Shown: one piece after another, positions 36,000-47,310 of the stretch | Position numbering within the stretch: the stretch's first letter is position 1 | Layout: every line of letters begins with the position of its first letter | Assembly: GCA_015680685.1 (NCBI GenBank) | Contig: MNCI01002654.1 | Coordinates: 38,157 to 102,156, forward strand | DNA length: 64,000 nucleotides | Reading direction: 5' to 3' | Source of the DNA: Gnetum montanum | Lineage: Eukaryota > Streptophyta > Gnetopsida > Gnetales > Gnetaceae | Translations under genes and position numbers: made by a program | The notes under the pieces: model-generated | What the model was told of the DNA's origin: nothing | The model's input: only the letters and a program-made list of their open reading frames with translations | The model's database searches: none

Positions 36000-37902
36000 G
36001 GACAACCCTGCTCACTATTTTGAATCTCCTCCTTCTAACTTAGTCATGGGGGAGATGGCCACCTATGCTAATCATTCTAGGCCCTCATTTCTTTTTGAAT
36101 TTTTTTTACACATTTTTTATTTTACACATTTTTCACCATCAGTCATGTTTTTATTGTTTCTTTGTTTGCTTGATTTACTTTTATTCATCATCTAATAAGT
36201 GATCATGATGGTGGATTGAATTATATCATATTGATTGCTAATGTTTGGATTTTACCTTTGAATTATGATGCTGATATTATGGTATGGTTCTTTTGGTAAA
36301 ACAGGCAGTGAGTCCATGCCGTCCATTGATCCATACAACTCTATGGTCTCCTTTGTCTTGAAACTATACAGTCCCCCTTTTCTAAGTAAAATTGTTAATG
36401 AATTAGTGGTTGGGTATTTTTCAAACCAAGGAAAGACTCAAAGGATGAAAAGGGTATAACTTCAAGGGGATTTGATGCATTGGTGCTAGCCATTCTCTTA
36501 GGTGCTTGGATGTTTTTTCTTGGGTCTTCCAACATTCTGACATTGTTCAAATATCAAGAAGCTGAGTGAATAAAAATAAGTCTTTTCATGATGCGGTTCT
36601 CACATATAAACATCAAAAAAAGAGAGAGAAAATAGAAAAAGGTGAGAATTCAAAGCACAACCCTTAGACATAATAAAGAAATATGGGCTACAAGTGCTAG
36701 TTATGGCACTAGAAAGACATGTTAGCCATGCCTGAATGTTCCCTCTAACTAAGGCCATTTCTTGCTTCATGCTTCTCCATCTCACTCTCCTTGGGATGGT
36801 GGTCACTCTTTGTGAAAGAATTCTTGTTACCTCAAGAGGATGGATTGGCCAAGTGTATTGATGTGAGGTTATTGAATGTGGCTGGTTTGAGTCTAGATTT
36901 GGGATGAGTTCTACTTAGTTAGCTTAACCATGAAATGCACAAGGGGCTTTACACAACCTTGTTCTAGGGATTCCATTCCATTCTCTCTCCATCTTTCTTT
37001 CCATTTTCCACCTCATTGCCAATTTTATCATGAGTCCATTCTGGGTTGATGCATTGTTTTTCTTTTGTGAATTCTTGTGGGTAAGTTTTTAAGTCTTTCT
37101 TCCAAATGACATTCCTAGAGCCTACGGATTCTTTGATTTGTGGGTTTTTTAGGGCATAAAGGGCATGAAATTGCTTTCTGGAGGACCCACTTGCATATCT
37201 TTTGGTTTGGTTAAGTTAAGTTCTTTATCCTTAGACATTGTTACAATCAAATTATTTTTATTTTCCCCATCCATGTCATCCAAATTGTATGAACCTTCAT
37301 AATTGTTTATAATGAATTCCTTTTTATTGTTATGAATACCCTCTTTCCACTATTCATTGTGTCAAGCTTTCTCTGAATTATATGGATTGCTTCTATTATT
37401 TAACCCATTTGTTAGTCTTTTCACTAACAATATCAAGTAAGAAATCTATCACAATCACAACTGGGCTAGATAAAATCACTGAAGAGACAAGGTATTCACC
37501 CATTATTTATGTATTATATATACTAATCCTTGGTTTTGTTGTGATTGCAGTGGGAAGTGTGAATTGGAAGTAGGACTATCGTCACCAAGGAGGATGTAAC
37601 CATATCACTCACGAGAGATTGTTCATGACCACTAGATCTCTTTTACCTCTCCCTCACTCTTCTATTTCCAAGAGGGGTTGGATGTCCTTTGGATGCATTA
37701 GTGTTCTTTCCTAATTGTCATGAACACCAATTTTGTATGTAATTGTAATATTGTATGCTTAAGCACTTTTGTATTTTTCTTTTTTGTCTGTGTCACTCTG
37801 CATGTCAGTCAAATAAGTCCACATTGCCCTAATATATTTTGTAAAGAACTTTTTTCTCTTCTTCTATACTCGAGGATGAGTTTTCATTCAGTCGTTGGGG
37901 TA
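36000..37902 (+). other. Athila 3' region, non-coding
   Basis: Athila elements often carry an env-like ORF here. The only hydrophobic frame is 37382-37573 (one likely membrane segment, IIYVLYILILGFVVIAVG). It is short and I cannot assign it. Otherwise nothing is recognisable. The LTR follows GTCGTTGGGGTA, a weak purine run. Confidence 0.5.
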
Positions 37903-38783
37903 TGATGAGAAAGGTTACTCTAGTAGTTATTCTAATTATTAGAGTGGTTACTCTAGTGGTTACTTTAGTAGTTATTCTAATTATTAGAGTAGTTACTCTA
38001 ATTATTATAGTTTCTCCCAAGCCTATAAATATAATGCCCAGGTGCACAATTGGGAAGAAGTATTTTAGCAGTCAAGTAGTGAAACTCTTGTAGTATGTTT
38101 GAAAGTTAGAGTATTTTCCAAGTGCCCACAGTAGGAGGTCTAAGTGTGGATAAATCTTTATTCGAGCATTGTATACCTGAGCACACCTTGTGTATGGCAA
38201 TAAAGACGAGCTCTTTGATTCATCCTTGGAGCACTTGAGATTTTTTTTCTTATGTATTTATTTTATTTTATTTTCTTATTCATTTATTTTATTTTATGAA
38301 TTTTACATTTTTGTTATTAGGAAAAAAATTCATTTTGATCAATTAAGTAAATCGTTAAATTAGACAAGCATGACCACTTCAAGCATGCATGTAACGCTTG
38401 GTAACCCAGTAACGATTAGCGTTTGGTAATCCCAGTAGTGTTGCATTGGTTCAAGATGTGTACGAAAAGTGAGAATGGATGCTAGTGTTAGGATTAGTTA
38501 GAACTTAGTTGATGAGTAGTTAAGTTAAATTAGTCTCTTATTTACCTCTTTCCTTCCCTACTAGCATAGGACATAAAAATATAAAAGCTATAAAAATCAT
38601 ATGCCTATAGCTTACTTAACCATACAATCATGACATACAGGTAAGCTTGGGAAGATAACAATCAACCAACCCATCCTTGTTTCACAAAGGTGCATAAGCA
38701 CTTAGTCCTTGGAATTCAATTGGATTGTACGTGAAATGCTTGTATTTATATGGTTGAGTGTAGGGGTACCTCACTGCTCATCA
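37903..38783 (+). repeat. 3' LTR of Athila-like element
   Basis: Starts TGATGAGAAAGG and ends CTCATCA, 881 bp. TATAAATA is at 38024-38031 and AATAAA at 38199-38204. The direct repeat TACGA follows at 38784-38788. Confidence 0.93.
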
Positions 38784-38788
38784 TACGA

Positions 38789-39986
38789 CTACTTTCATAG
38801 ATGTTGGTCATTATGGATTTGAGTATGTTGTGTTTGCAAATTACATTAACTTGGCTTCTAAAGAGGTAGTGTCTCCACTTCTTCAATGAGAAGACTAGTG
38901 CTAGAAAATACTTCTCCACTTTAGTGTATCGAGTATTGTGGGCAACTAATGCATGTCTAAGGTAGTCTATAGTCATTTTTGCTCTATCATCATGTTTATA
39001 ATAGAGTAGAGAGGCAATGGATGTATCAGAGATGTCAAGAAAAATGTAAAATGGTTTACCCTCTTTTAGAGGATAGACTGTTAGTAGTTATGTCAACTCT
39101 TGCTTAAGGTTTTCAAAGACCTCTTGGCATTGAGCTATCCACTCATAGTGAACTCCTTTCTTAAACAAGTGTTGCATGGGTTGTAACTTATCCATAAGCC
39201 TAGCAATAAACCTACAAATAAACTATAATCTACCTTGTAATCCCCAAAGCTCTTTAAGGTTGGAAGGCACTGCTAATTTTGATATGGCCTTAACCCTATT
39301 AGGATCGATGTGTATCCTTGATTTAGAGACTACAAAGCTAAGCATCTTACTAATCTTGACATTGAAGACATACTTTTTAGGATTGACCCTAAGCTTGTAT
39401 TTGAGGCATCATTTAATCATAATATCTAGGTCATTAGCATGCTCATTGACCATCTTGGACTTAATGACTATGTCATCTACGTAATCATTAAGCAAACCTA
39501 GCATATAATTGTTGAATATATAGGTCATAACTCATTGATAGGTTGCTCTAGAATTTTTAAAGACAAAGGCCATCATGGTATAACAAAAATTATCCCATGG
39601 GGTCATGAAGGTCATGCTAAGTTGGTGCTTTAGTTTGATCCTAATTTCGTTATATCTTGAGAATCCATCCATAAAGGATAGGAAGGCATGTTTGGCTATA
39701 ATATTGATAAGTTGATCAATACTAGGCAAAGGAAAGTCATCCTTGATAGTCACTTTATTTAAGTCTTGAAAATCAATGCAAATACAAATGCTCCCATTTT
39801 TCTTAGGGACTACCACTATTTTGGATATCCATTCTGTGTAGTTGATAGTCCTAATGAAACTATCTTGGTAAACCTTTGAGATTNTAGAATGGATATCCAA
39901 AATAGTGGTAGTCCCTAAGAAAAATGGGAGNTAATGCTAAGGTCTAGTATGATGTTGTGCTAGACCAAACATGGGTCTATGCTTGG
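38789..39986 (-). pseudogene. T1 reverse transcriptase and N-terminal RNase H
   Basis: The - strand RT (39880-39450) shows TEWISKIVVVPKKNG, FMDGFSRYNEIRI (motif A), MMAFVFKNSRATYQ (motif B) and LLNDYVDDIVIKSK (motif C, both aspartates intact). RNase H follows at 39160-38790: FYIFLDISDTSIASLLY and HNTRYTKVEKYFLALVFSLK, ending where Athila was inserted. Upstream of RT the sequence stops at the T2 LTR (39987). The stretch 39884-39931 is a suspected misassembly. Confidence 0.88.
39884..39931. other. Suspected assembly artefact: inverted copy between two Ns
   Basis: Between Ns at 39884 and 39931 lies 46 bp whose 45-bp core is the exact reverse complement of 39791-39835. T2 has about 60 bp of ordinary upstream sequence at this place. 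An overlapping contig end placed in reverse would explain it. Confidence 0.8.
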
Positions 39987-41644
39987 TGTGATGATCAAAA
40001 AACTTGATTGTTAGAATGAAAACTAAGGATCCTCAATGCAAGCAATTCCCCAACCCTGAATCCCCAGGGCCTTCACAATAAAAATGGGATTTAAAATGCC
40101 CTAGCCAATCTAATAGATCATCTAGGGATTTAGGAGATGCAAAACATGGGAATATGAATAGATTCAAATAATGCACAAATAATAAATTTATTTTGAATAT
40201 AAAACTCAAAACTTAAAACTTTATTGAGGAAAGAATAAAGAATAACTTAGAGAAATATGTACAAATGGTACCTAGATGAGAAAAAATGGGGTTCACTGGT
40301 GTAAGAGTTCAAAGCCCATTCAAGCCAAGGTGATCTACTCCATGATCCGAGTGCTAAGACACTTTTGATGTTATCAAACCTTCCTTTTCTACTACAACCT
40401 TGGGTCTACCAATTGGGTCACTACTTCAGGGGGGGGGGGGGGGGGTGGAGGTGGGAGCACGACGGTGCGGGGGTTAAGAAGGTTGGAATATTTGGATGCC
40501 AAGTTGCTCCAAGATGGGTTTGGAATCCCAGAAGTGTAGTATTAGAACCAAAAATCCACCAACTCTCAAGACCTCACTAGTTCCACACTAGGATTCGAAA
40601 GAACACAAGTATGGAAACTTGCAAGAGCTCTTGAGTGCTTGAAAATGCCCCAAGTGTGAAATTGTAAAAAATGGCTAAATTTTGGTGAGAATTTTCTTGT
40701 CAAAAATTGCTGAAAATATTGAAAATTGATGAGCTTCCAAATAGCTTGTGTGTCAAAAATTATTAAACTTGTAAATGGTGTTGGAGGTTGGATTTTATAG
40801 GGTCTTCGAGCCATGAATGAGGCTGCGAATTGGCTATGATTTAGCTACAAATTGGGTGTAAAATGGCTAAAAATTAGCTATAAAATGGGTACAAATTTGC
40901 TACAAATTTAGGTGAGTTGGGTGCCCAAATTTGGGTGGGTTACTATACATAGTAAGTGCTCCCCCCATGGGAATTCCATTTACTATAAATAGTAACCATT
41001 GCACACCTTTCATGCTGGATATGAATCTTCCACATTGAGCTCTCCACCATGCTTCTTGAAGTGGATAATCAATGTTGAAGGGCATGAATTGATGAATTTT
41101 GCTTGTTGTGGCTTCCATGCTGGGGGATTGAATTTTCCATGCTCGAGGAAAGTGGGGAACTTTCTGGCTTGGGGGAAAGGTTTCCAAGCTATGGGGAAAC
41201 TTTCCATGCTGAGGGGAAAAGTTTCTAGGCTGGGGAAAATTTTCCAAGTTGTGCATTTGGTCTCTGAATTGAAAGGAGAAAAAGTTTCCAAACTGCCCAT
41301 CCTTCCATGTTAGGGGTAGGTGAGATCTATCCCCTACAAGTATTTCTAACGTAGAAAAATACATACTCCCCATAAAACCCATCAAATTACCTTTTTTGGC
41401 ATTCCAAAAGATATTTTTGACCTCCCCAAGCCAAAATATAAATACTAGGTAACTTTTTTCACTTGGGAAATGAGGCTTTGACTATTTATGATGTATTTTT
41501 CAGCCTCAAAAGTATAAACTATGTGAAATGACTCATTGCGGATTATAATTTTCACACTTAAAATGAAATTTTTCCTTATGTTTTATGGGGTGAAAGCTAC
41601 ATGATGAAGATTGATTATAACATGACAAATTTTGTGGTGTTTCA
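39987..41644 (-). repeat. 3' LTR of T2
   Basis: Starts TGTGATGATC and ends GTTTCA, 1658 bp. It aligns with the T1 LTR. It contains a run of 16 G (40430-40445) and dense CCATGCTGGGG variants (41020-41330). Reading frames at 40900-41385 on both strands are translations of these motifs. Confidence 0.85.
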
Positions 41645-41652
41645 ATGGCCCC

Positions 41653-41698
41653 TCTTTGTTGGTGCCTGGAGGATTGACCCAAGAGGCACCAACAAAGA
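41653..41698. other. Perfect inverted repeat next to the T2 LTR
   Basis: The 15-bp arms TCTTTGTTGGTGCCT (41653-41667) and its exact complement (41684-41698) enclose a 16-bp loop, eight bases inside the internal edge of the LTR. T1 has the same structure decayed at about 26562-26600. Confidence 0.8.
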
Positions 41699-41899
41699 AT
41701 AGAAAACACCACTACATATTATAATGCTATAGTGCATATAGGCCACATGAGAATCAAGCTATCTAGGTCATCAATGTTGCTAGTTTAAGCCCATGATGGG
41801 CCATGGTACTAGTCTATGGCCCTGGTAGGCTCTATTGCTAGTTTAATGTTGTAGCAGATGATTGAAATTAGGTTTTCTTGTTGATTATCTTTCTACTAC

Positions 41900-43365
41900 A
41901 TGTAGTATGGCTTTAGATAAGAATTTTTGACCAAATTGGCCAGCTCACTCACATCCATGTAAGTTATTTTGAATGCTCCATTCCCATAGGATCTAGTAAC
42001 AAGCTAAGGCCTTCCTAGTTGGCTAAGAATTTGTCCACATGCTCATAAATGACCTTGAGGACTAGGTCCTCCTCCTTGATCTTGCACATGGTCAAGTCAT
42101 GGTGATGTTATCACTTCTACCTCTCTTGATAGTGCTTAATATGAGCAAGTGCTTATATATGTTTCTTCTCCATCAGATCCATTGCTGCTATCTACAACTC
42201 CTTATTCTACTTGTCAATGATGAAGTTGGTCAAGGCTACTTGGAGTGATGTAACCTACAATTCAAGAGGAAAAATACCTTAGCAACCATAAAAAAGGATA
42301 TAAGGGGTCATGTTGGTTTCCATGCAATAGATTGTCCTATATGCTTGTAGTGCATGGACAAGTTGCTCATGCCACTTCTGCTTGTTGTTATTGAGCATCT
42401 TCTTGAGCAAGTTGATGATGGATTTTTTATTTGCTTCTGGTTGTCCATTGGCTTAAGGGTAGTAAGGTGATGAGAAAGAATTCTTAATGCCTAGGTTGTG
42501 ATAGAAATATTTGGTTTCATGGCTAGTAAATTTAGGTTCATTATTTGTAACTATGATCATGCGTATGCTAAAATGGGCTACAATGTTGTCTAGAATAAAT
42601 TTGAAAACTTGTTTAGATGTAGTCTTCCTTAGGGGAATACCCTCAAGCCACTTGGTAAAGTATTTAGTTACGATGATGATGAAGTTATGTCTTGCAGAAG
42701 ACTGAGGCATTATGGGTAAATTGATATCCAACCCCCATCATTGAAATTGCCATGTTATCTTGGTTGTATGTAACTCAATTAGTGATACATGTATTAGGTT
42801 GATATATCATTGGTATGTATCACATTACTTAACCTTTTGCATGCAATCATTTTTCATATGGGGCCAATAGTATCCTAACTATCTAATCTTAGTGGCCATA
42901 GCTCTAGGTCCTATATGTCCTCCACAAACAACTTTGTGAACCTTCTCTAGGACTATTCTAGCTTTGATTTTACCTAAGCACTTTAGGAGTATGCCATCAT
43001 AGGATCATCAACATAATGTGTAATCACCTATGATGACATACTACTTTGATCGCTTGTGTATGGCATCCTTCTAAGAAGTAGTCATGTCTTGTGAGGATTC
43101 ATCATGCATAAGGTAAAGTTTGATATCATCATACCACTCCTTGGGAGGAGTAGTATGAATGATGGCCACAAAGGTATCCTCAGTGTTCTATGTGATGGGA
43201 GTAGCATAATCCATAGTTAAGGTGTGCAATTTGCTAAACACATCTGGCATCACATTGAGGACTAATGTTGTAATTGCCTTAGCTATGGCATTTTAATTTC
43301 TAGGAATGTGTTGGATATTAACATCTATGAATTATTGTAACAACTACTTTCCTAGATCACAGTAG
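41900..43365 (-). pseudogene. T2 integrase and end of RNase H
   Basis: The core (42731-42453) reads FIIIVTKYFTKWLEGIPLRK and MIIVTNNEPKFTSHETKYFY; at the second acidic position the usual D-N-G pattern is N-N-E. The C-terminal side (42400-42250) includes LVHALQAYRTIY. The zinc-binding side (42760-42960) is heavily decayed. The region 43000-43350 matches T1 at 27950-28260. At 43365 the match to T1 stops abruptly at the pararetrovirus. Confidence 0.8.
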
Positions 43366-43449
43366 TCTAGATCACACATTTCACTAATTTCACTCAATTG
43401 TTTAACAAAATATAACAAAATCAAATCACAAGTCATAAAAAGCACACTC

Positions 43450-43455
43450 TTTATT
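43450..43455 (-). terminator. Pararetrovirus polyadenylation signal
   Basis: AATAAA on the - strand, 118 nt downstream of the TATA box at 43573-43579. In caulimovirids the signal lies shortly after the transcript start and is used on the second pass, giving a terminally redundant RNA. Confidence 0.6.
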
Positions 43456-43572
43456 GTAAGCATAGCAGAACATACATTACAACAAAGATGTAAGAGATGC
43501 TTCGAGCTAGAATGCTTTGAAGGAGCAAGGCACTTCACTTTAGATATGTCTCTTAGGGTGCTTTAGACCTTA

Positions 43573-43579
43573 ATTTATA
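43573..43579 (-). promoter_or_regulatory. Pararetrovirus TATA box
   Basis: TATAAAT on the - strand in CCTATAAATTAAGG, downstream of the last ORF and upstream of AATAAA. This is the position of the full-length-RNA promoter in caulimovirids. Confidence 0.6.
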
Positions 43580-44008
43580 GGAGAAGAAGAACCTTCTTGA
43601 TCACACATGGTCCATGATGACTCATCATGCACTACACACAAAAGAAAGTGATAAAGATCACAACACACCATGTACAAGAATAACATCTTTCTATAGTAGC
43701 TACAGTACTTCCACTATCATTACATTATTACACATTATGATAGACCACTTTAAGTACAATTATGACACGACATTGAGTCCAAGAAAACCAAAGGAATCCC
43801 CATCATCATGTTCCAAAACGGACCACTCTTTAGCATCATCAACTCTAGCTCTAGCCAAGTAGAGAATCTTTTCATGTTGACGATATCATCAAGGTGGTGC
43901 AATTGTAGTGAAAGTAGAATAGTTTGATAAATTTGGTAGTGAGACTATATATCTTAAGAATTTGTAGTATAGATATCTTGGTAGAATGTAGATCCCCAAG
44001 AATTCATC

Positions 44009-44571
44009 TAGTTAATTCTTTTAGAAATATAGGTTATTAAATAATATTGAGGTGTAGCCTCTTGATGGGTGAAATGCCACATTCTTGATTGTGCATTTCC
44101 ATAATAAAGGAAATATTCATGTTTCTCTGTTAACCTGTGAAATAAAGCTCTTGGATATCCCATAGGGATATGGTTAGCAAAATGACCAAAATTTGACCAC
44201 CATGACCAAAATCGAGGTGAGGTTGGATAACTAGTAGGATTAATCGATATTTTATAAACATGAAACTCATCTAGTTGAAAGTATGGCTAGGATAAATCCT
44301 TAGGGAAGTAAAGGTGTTCAAAATCTATTAGGTTAAGTTAAACAAAAGTAGTGAGCTTTATATGAGCAGGAAATTCACCATGTAAGCAAAAAAAAATAGG
44401 GTATTCACTAAACACAGTCTAGGCTATTTCGTAGAAAGGTAAAATGGTTTGACTCATGGACACAAAAATATCCCTTGAAGATTCATGATACTTTCTACAA
44501 GCTACCTATTCTAATACTGGCATATATATCTCAAAAGATTGGTAGGATTTGATCCTCCTTGTTGATCTCAT
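44009..44571 (-). pseudogene. Unrecognised pararetrovirus ORF after RNase H
   Basis: From ATG at 44571 to TAG near 44009 one frame runs about 187 codons with four internal stops and no frame change that I can see. Protein-like segments include TRRIKSYQSFEIYMPVLE, FWSWWSNFGHFAN and RMWHFTHQEATPQYY. It is rich in aromatic residues and unlike the polymerase. It begins about 40 bp after the RNase H end and stops about 430 bp before the TATA box. Some caulimovirid genera carry a second or third ORF here; I cannot assign this one to any of them. Confidence 0.5.
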
Positions 44572-44609
44572 GGTCTAGCCTTCAAAAACCAACAAATCTA
44601 TATACAAAA

Positions 44610-45060
44610 CACAAAACACTCAAAGCTAAGTTAGTTCTCAAAGAGGTGGAACTCTCTAGTAAGGAAATTAGCCAAGAAATTAAATTGATCATTTATATAC
44701 TATGTCTCAAAATAAAGATTTGCTAAAAATAATGCTCAACATATTAGATGTGCATCAACAACTTTATTTAGGTTCTTTGCATTGATGTATTTTCCTATGT
44801 GTTTGAGGTCACTCATAATGATAAATTTCTTTTCTTGGAGAAACAATCTAAACTTCTCTATGCCTTTAACAATGGCCAGTGACTCCTTGTGAGTATTATG
44901 GTAGTTTAGTTAATTAGGTGTGAATTTTTTTTAAGGCATAGTGATAGATGTGAGTTAGTTCCTCCAAATCTTCTTTAAGAGCTACACCCCAAAATTCATA
45001 TGATGCATTAGTTTCTAATATAAGTGTACCTATTGTTGGTAGTCATAATTGGGGTAGTGT
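44610..45060 (-). pseudogene. Pararetrovirus RNase H
   Basis: Removes template RNA during reverse transcription. The - strand reads LILETNASYEFWGVAL near 45020. The aspartate expected of the first active-site position is asparagine. Then come YHNTHKESLAIVKGIEKF near 44900 and the closing NFLANFLTREF near 44625. It directly follows the RT, as in caulimovirids. The lost aspartate and several stops make it inactive. Confidence 0.75.
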
Positions 45061-45329
45061 TTTGCAATGCACTTTGATCTTTCTAACTATGGCTGTATGT
45101 TGTGAAGACCAAGGTTTTGGATTCTTACAAAGTTGTTCATTCAAAATTTTCCTATCTTTAGCAAGGTCTTTGTAAAACCAAAAAACATAATTAACATAGC
45201 CTAAAAATATTTGGAGTTGGACCTTGTGTTTGATTTCATCTAGAAAATTTTTGATGGATCCTAGAACATGATTCTATAGTGCAATTTTCCCATTAGTAAT
45301 TTCTAATCCTAAAAATTTAATACTAGGAT

Positions 45330-45960
45330 AAGCAATAATCATCTTGGTTAGCGATAACACCAAAACATTTTTATCAACTAGATCATAGAATATTTGTAGA
45401 TGTTCTAAGTGTTCTCATGGATTTTTGCTCATTATTAATATATCATCTATGTAAACCATTATAAAAATAAAAATATGAAAAATGTGATCCATGCATTATT
45501 TGAGGATTGAAGGTGCCATCTTTATACCAAAGGGTAATACTATGCATTCGTATAATCCTCTTGGCACTATAAATGTCATTTTTCATCGATCTTCAAGGTA
45601 GACCTACATTTTCTAGAAACTAGATTTTAGATTGAATTTTGAATATATGTGAGTATGGAGGAGTTTTTGAAATATATCATCCTAATTTGGAATAGGATGC
45701 TAGATAGACTTAATGAGATCATTTAATAGCTTGTAATTTACCACAAGCGTTTTCTTTCCTCATACTAATTCTACTCTCTTATTGACATAGAAAGTAGCAT
45801 AGGCAAACATACTTGTGGTATGTTGTATAAGGCCTTTATTTAATAGTTGTTTGATCTCTTCTTTGCATTCTTTTTGTAGTGTAGGAGACATTTTTATATG
45901 GTGAGCTTTTGCTTTAAGCTTTAACTTGTCTTGCAATTCTATATGACACCAGTGTTCTTT
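45330..45960 (-). pseudogene. Pararetrovirus reverse transcriptase
   Basis: The - strand shows QKECKEEIKQLLNKGLIQ near 45870, GKKTLVVNYKLLND near 45740, FNLKSSF near 45630 where motif A should carry aspartate but has asparagine, VPRGLYECIVLPFGIKMAPS (motif B region) near 45560-45510, and VYIDDIL (motif C, intact) at 45436-45456. Stops occur between motifs. Order, spacing and the direct link to RNase H without integrase support a caulimovirid RT over a gypsy RT. Confidence 0.85.
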
Positions 45961-46209
45961 CTTGTGGTGAAAGCAAGTTGGATTGTTAGATGCTAATGTT
46001 AATAATTTTTGTTTTATATGTTGAAATTCATTATCAAGGTTTTCAACTTGATTTACTACCCATTGATTATTATTATGTTATTTTGTTTTTATCTATAAAG
46101 GATACCTACTACAATATGAACTTTTTCTATCAAATTTATCATACTGAAAACTAATGTAAGTAGAATGTATTGCGTATGGTTCTAATTGACTTAAGTTATC
46201 AGTTCCTAC

Positions 46210-46530
46210 AAGAAAATCCTAAGATGGAAAATCAAAACCATAAATAGTAATGTGAATAATCCTACTAGAAGGTGATAAGATTGGAATTACTGCCTTTTGA
46301 TCTATAGATTTCTTTTGGGTGTTGAATGAGATGTATTTTTTTTCTTCTTCTTCCCAAAATTCTATACGAATGATACTAGTCCTTGCCAAGGAGATCTCAG
46401 TGCCATTGTCAATTAGAGCATCTATTGGGTATCGCTTATATGAAGGTAATTTTATTCTAAATGTACATATAGATAAATGCGTACTAATTACCTTTTTTTT
46501 ATTGACTACTTGAATTGGCATTATAGACTT
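46210..46530 (-). pseudogene. Pararetrovirus aspartic protease
   Basis: A 100-codon open stretch (46219-46521). The active-site segment reads YPIDALIDNGTEISLA; the family's D-T-G is D-N-G here, so the threonine is replaced while aspartate and glycine remain. A second-half segment reads RIIHITIYGFDFPS. It lies between capsid and RT as expected for a caulimovirid polyprotein. Confidence 0.7.
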
Positions 46531-47310
46531 TGTTTCTTCCTCATATTTCTTCCTTTGTTTACTATTTTCTTCTATTTTCAGGAGTTCTAATTCATGTGTA
46601 GCCCATTGGATAAAAGTCTACAATTGTTGAATCCTATGTTGTCACCATATGTATCTTTCTAAATTTGATGTTGGAGGATTGTTTATCTTGAGGGCTTCTA
46701 TTTCTATTCCTGCTTTAGAATCAGATTCAAAATCTTGTGTCTTCCTCTCGTCTTCTTCATGTTGTTTTAATATTTGCTCAAGATCATCATGATATTCAGT
46801 AGAAGAAGGAATTGGTTGTGAATCTATATATTCATATTCTTAAAACTATCTTTTAAAGAGTTTCATTTCTTCTTTATTTTGTTGTACTTGTCGTTGGATA
46901 ACAATATATTCATGAATGTCTTCAAGTGATACTTTTTTTAATTTTTTCTCTAATTTCCTTAACTATTCTCTTAATTCTATATATATGGGATTAGTATCCA
47001 AAGTCTTGTGTTGCCTCTACTTTTTATGCCTTATATGATGTTTATATCTATATGTAGAAGCGTGATTCATATTAGCATAAAAAATTACATCAGAATCATT
47101 TGAATCCCCCCCATGGGAAAAGTTGTATAAGAGATTGGAGGAATCTCAGATTCAGACAATACACCACTGCTACCATTAGTATAAAACTCAAAGTAAAGTA
47201 AAAGGATGTTACCTTGTACAAAAGGTGTATCTTCATCACTAATAAACTCATAATATTGCTCAAAGAGATTATGGTTTATGATAAAATTTATCTTATTTGG
47301 GTATTCATCT
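46531..47310 (-). pseudogene. Decayed polyprotein linker between capsid and protease
   Basis: Coding-like but broken sequence on the - strand, rich in lysine, glutamate and isoleucine (for example IEENSKQRKKYEEETKSI near 46550 and FISDEDTPFVQGN near 47230). No domain is recognised. Confidence 0.45.

Larger units (their letters stand above)
28735..38783 (+). mobile_element. Complete Athila-like gypsy element, + strand
   Basis: About 10 kb with two LTRs (28735-29691 and 37903-38783), primer-binding site, gag, protease, RT, RNase H, integrase and a long 3' region. It is flanked by TATGA and TACGA, a 5-bp target duplication with one change, inside T1's RNase H. Over about 205 aligned LTR bases (29284-29490 against 38363-38570) I count about 21 differences by eye, so it is an old insertion. 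All ORFs are broken. The primer site type and RT motif point to the Athila lineage. Confidence 0.92.
25021..39986 (-). mobile_element. Tat-type gypsy element T1, - strand, interrupted and truncated
   Basis: From right to left in its own sense: RT (39986-39450), RNase H (to 38789, then 28729-28150), integrase (27880-26830), spacer and 3' LTR (26551-25021). The Athila-like element at 28735-38783 splits RNase H. The 5' part is missing because T2's LTR starts at 39987 in the region upstream of RT. T2 keeps the same upstream region at 54310-54360, which confirms the continuity. RT motif YVDDIVIKSK and the domain order place it in the Tat lineage. Confidence 0.85.

Noticed and set aside
37382-37573. 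Possible env-like protein of the Athila element
   Set aside because: Only 63 codons with one hydrophobic stretch in a region without other coding signal; not enough for an env-like ORF.
40365-40580. Open frame crossing the 16-G run
   Set aside because: It lies inside the T2 LTR and owes its glycine run to poly-G; no counterpart in the T1 LTR was seen.
40900-41385. 161-codon - strand frame and overlapping + strand frames
   Set aside because: They translate the repeated CCATGCTGGG-like motif in the T2 LTR; both strands are open for the same reason.
43614-43862. 82-codon + strand frame in the virus copy
   Set aside because: It opposes the viral coding strand and overlaps the promoter region; serine/threonine-rich without family features.
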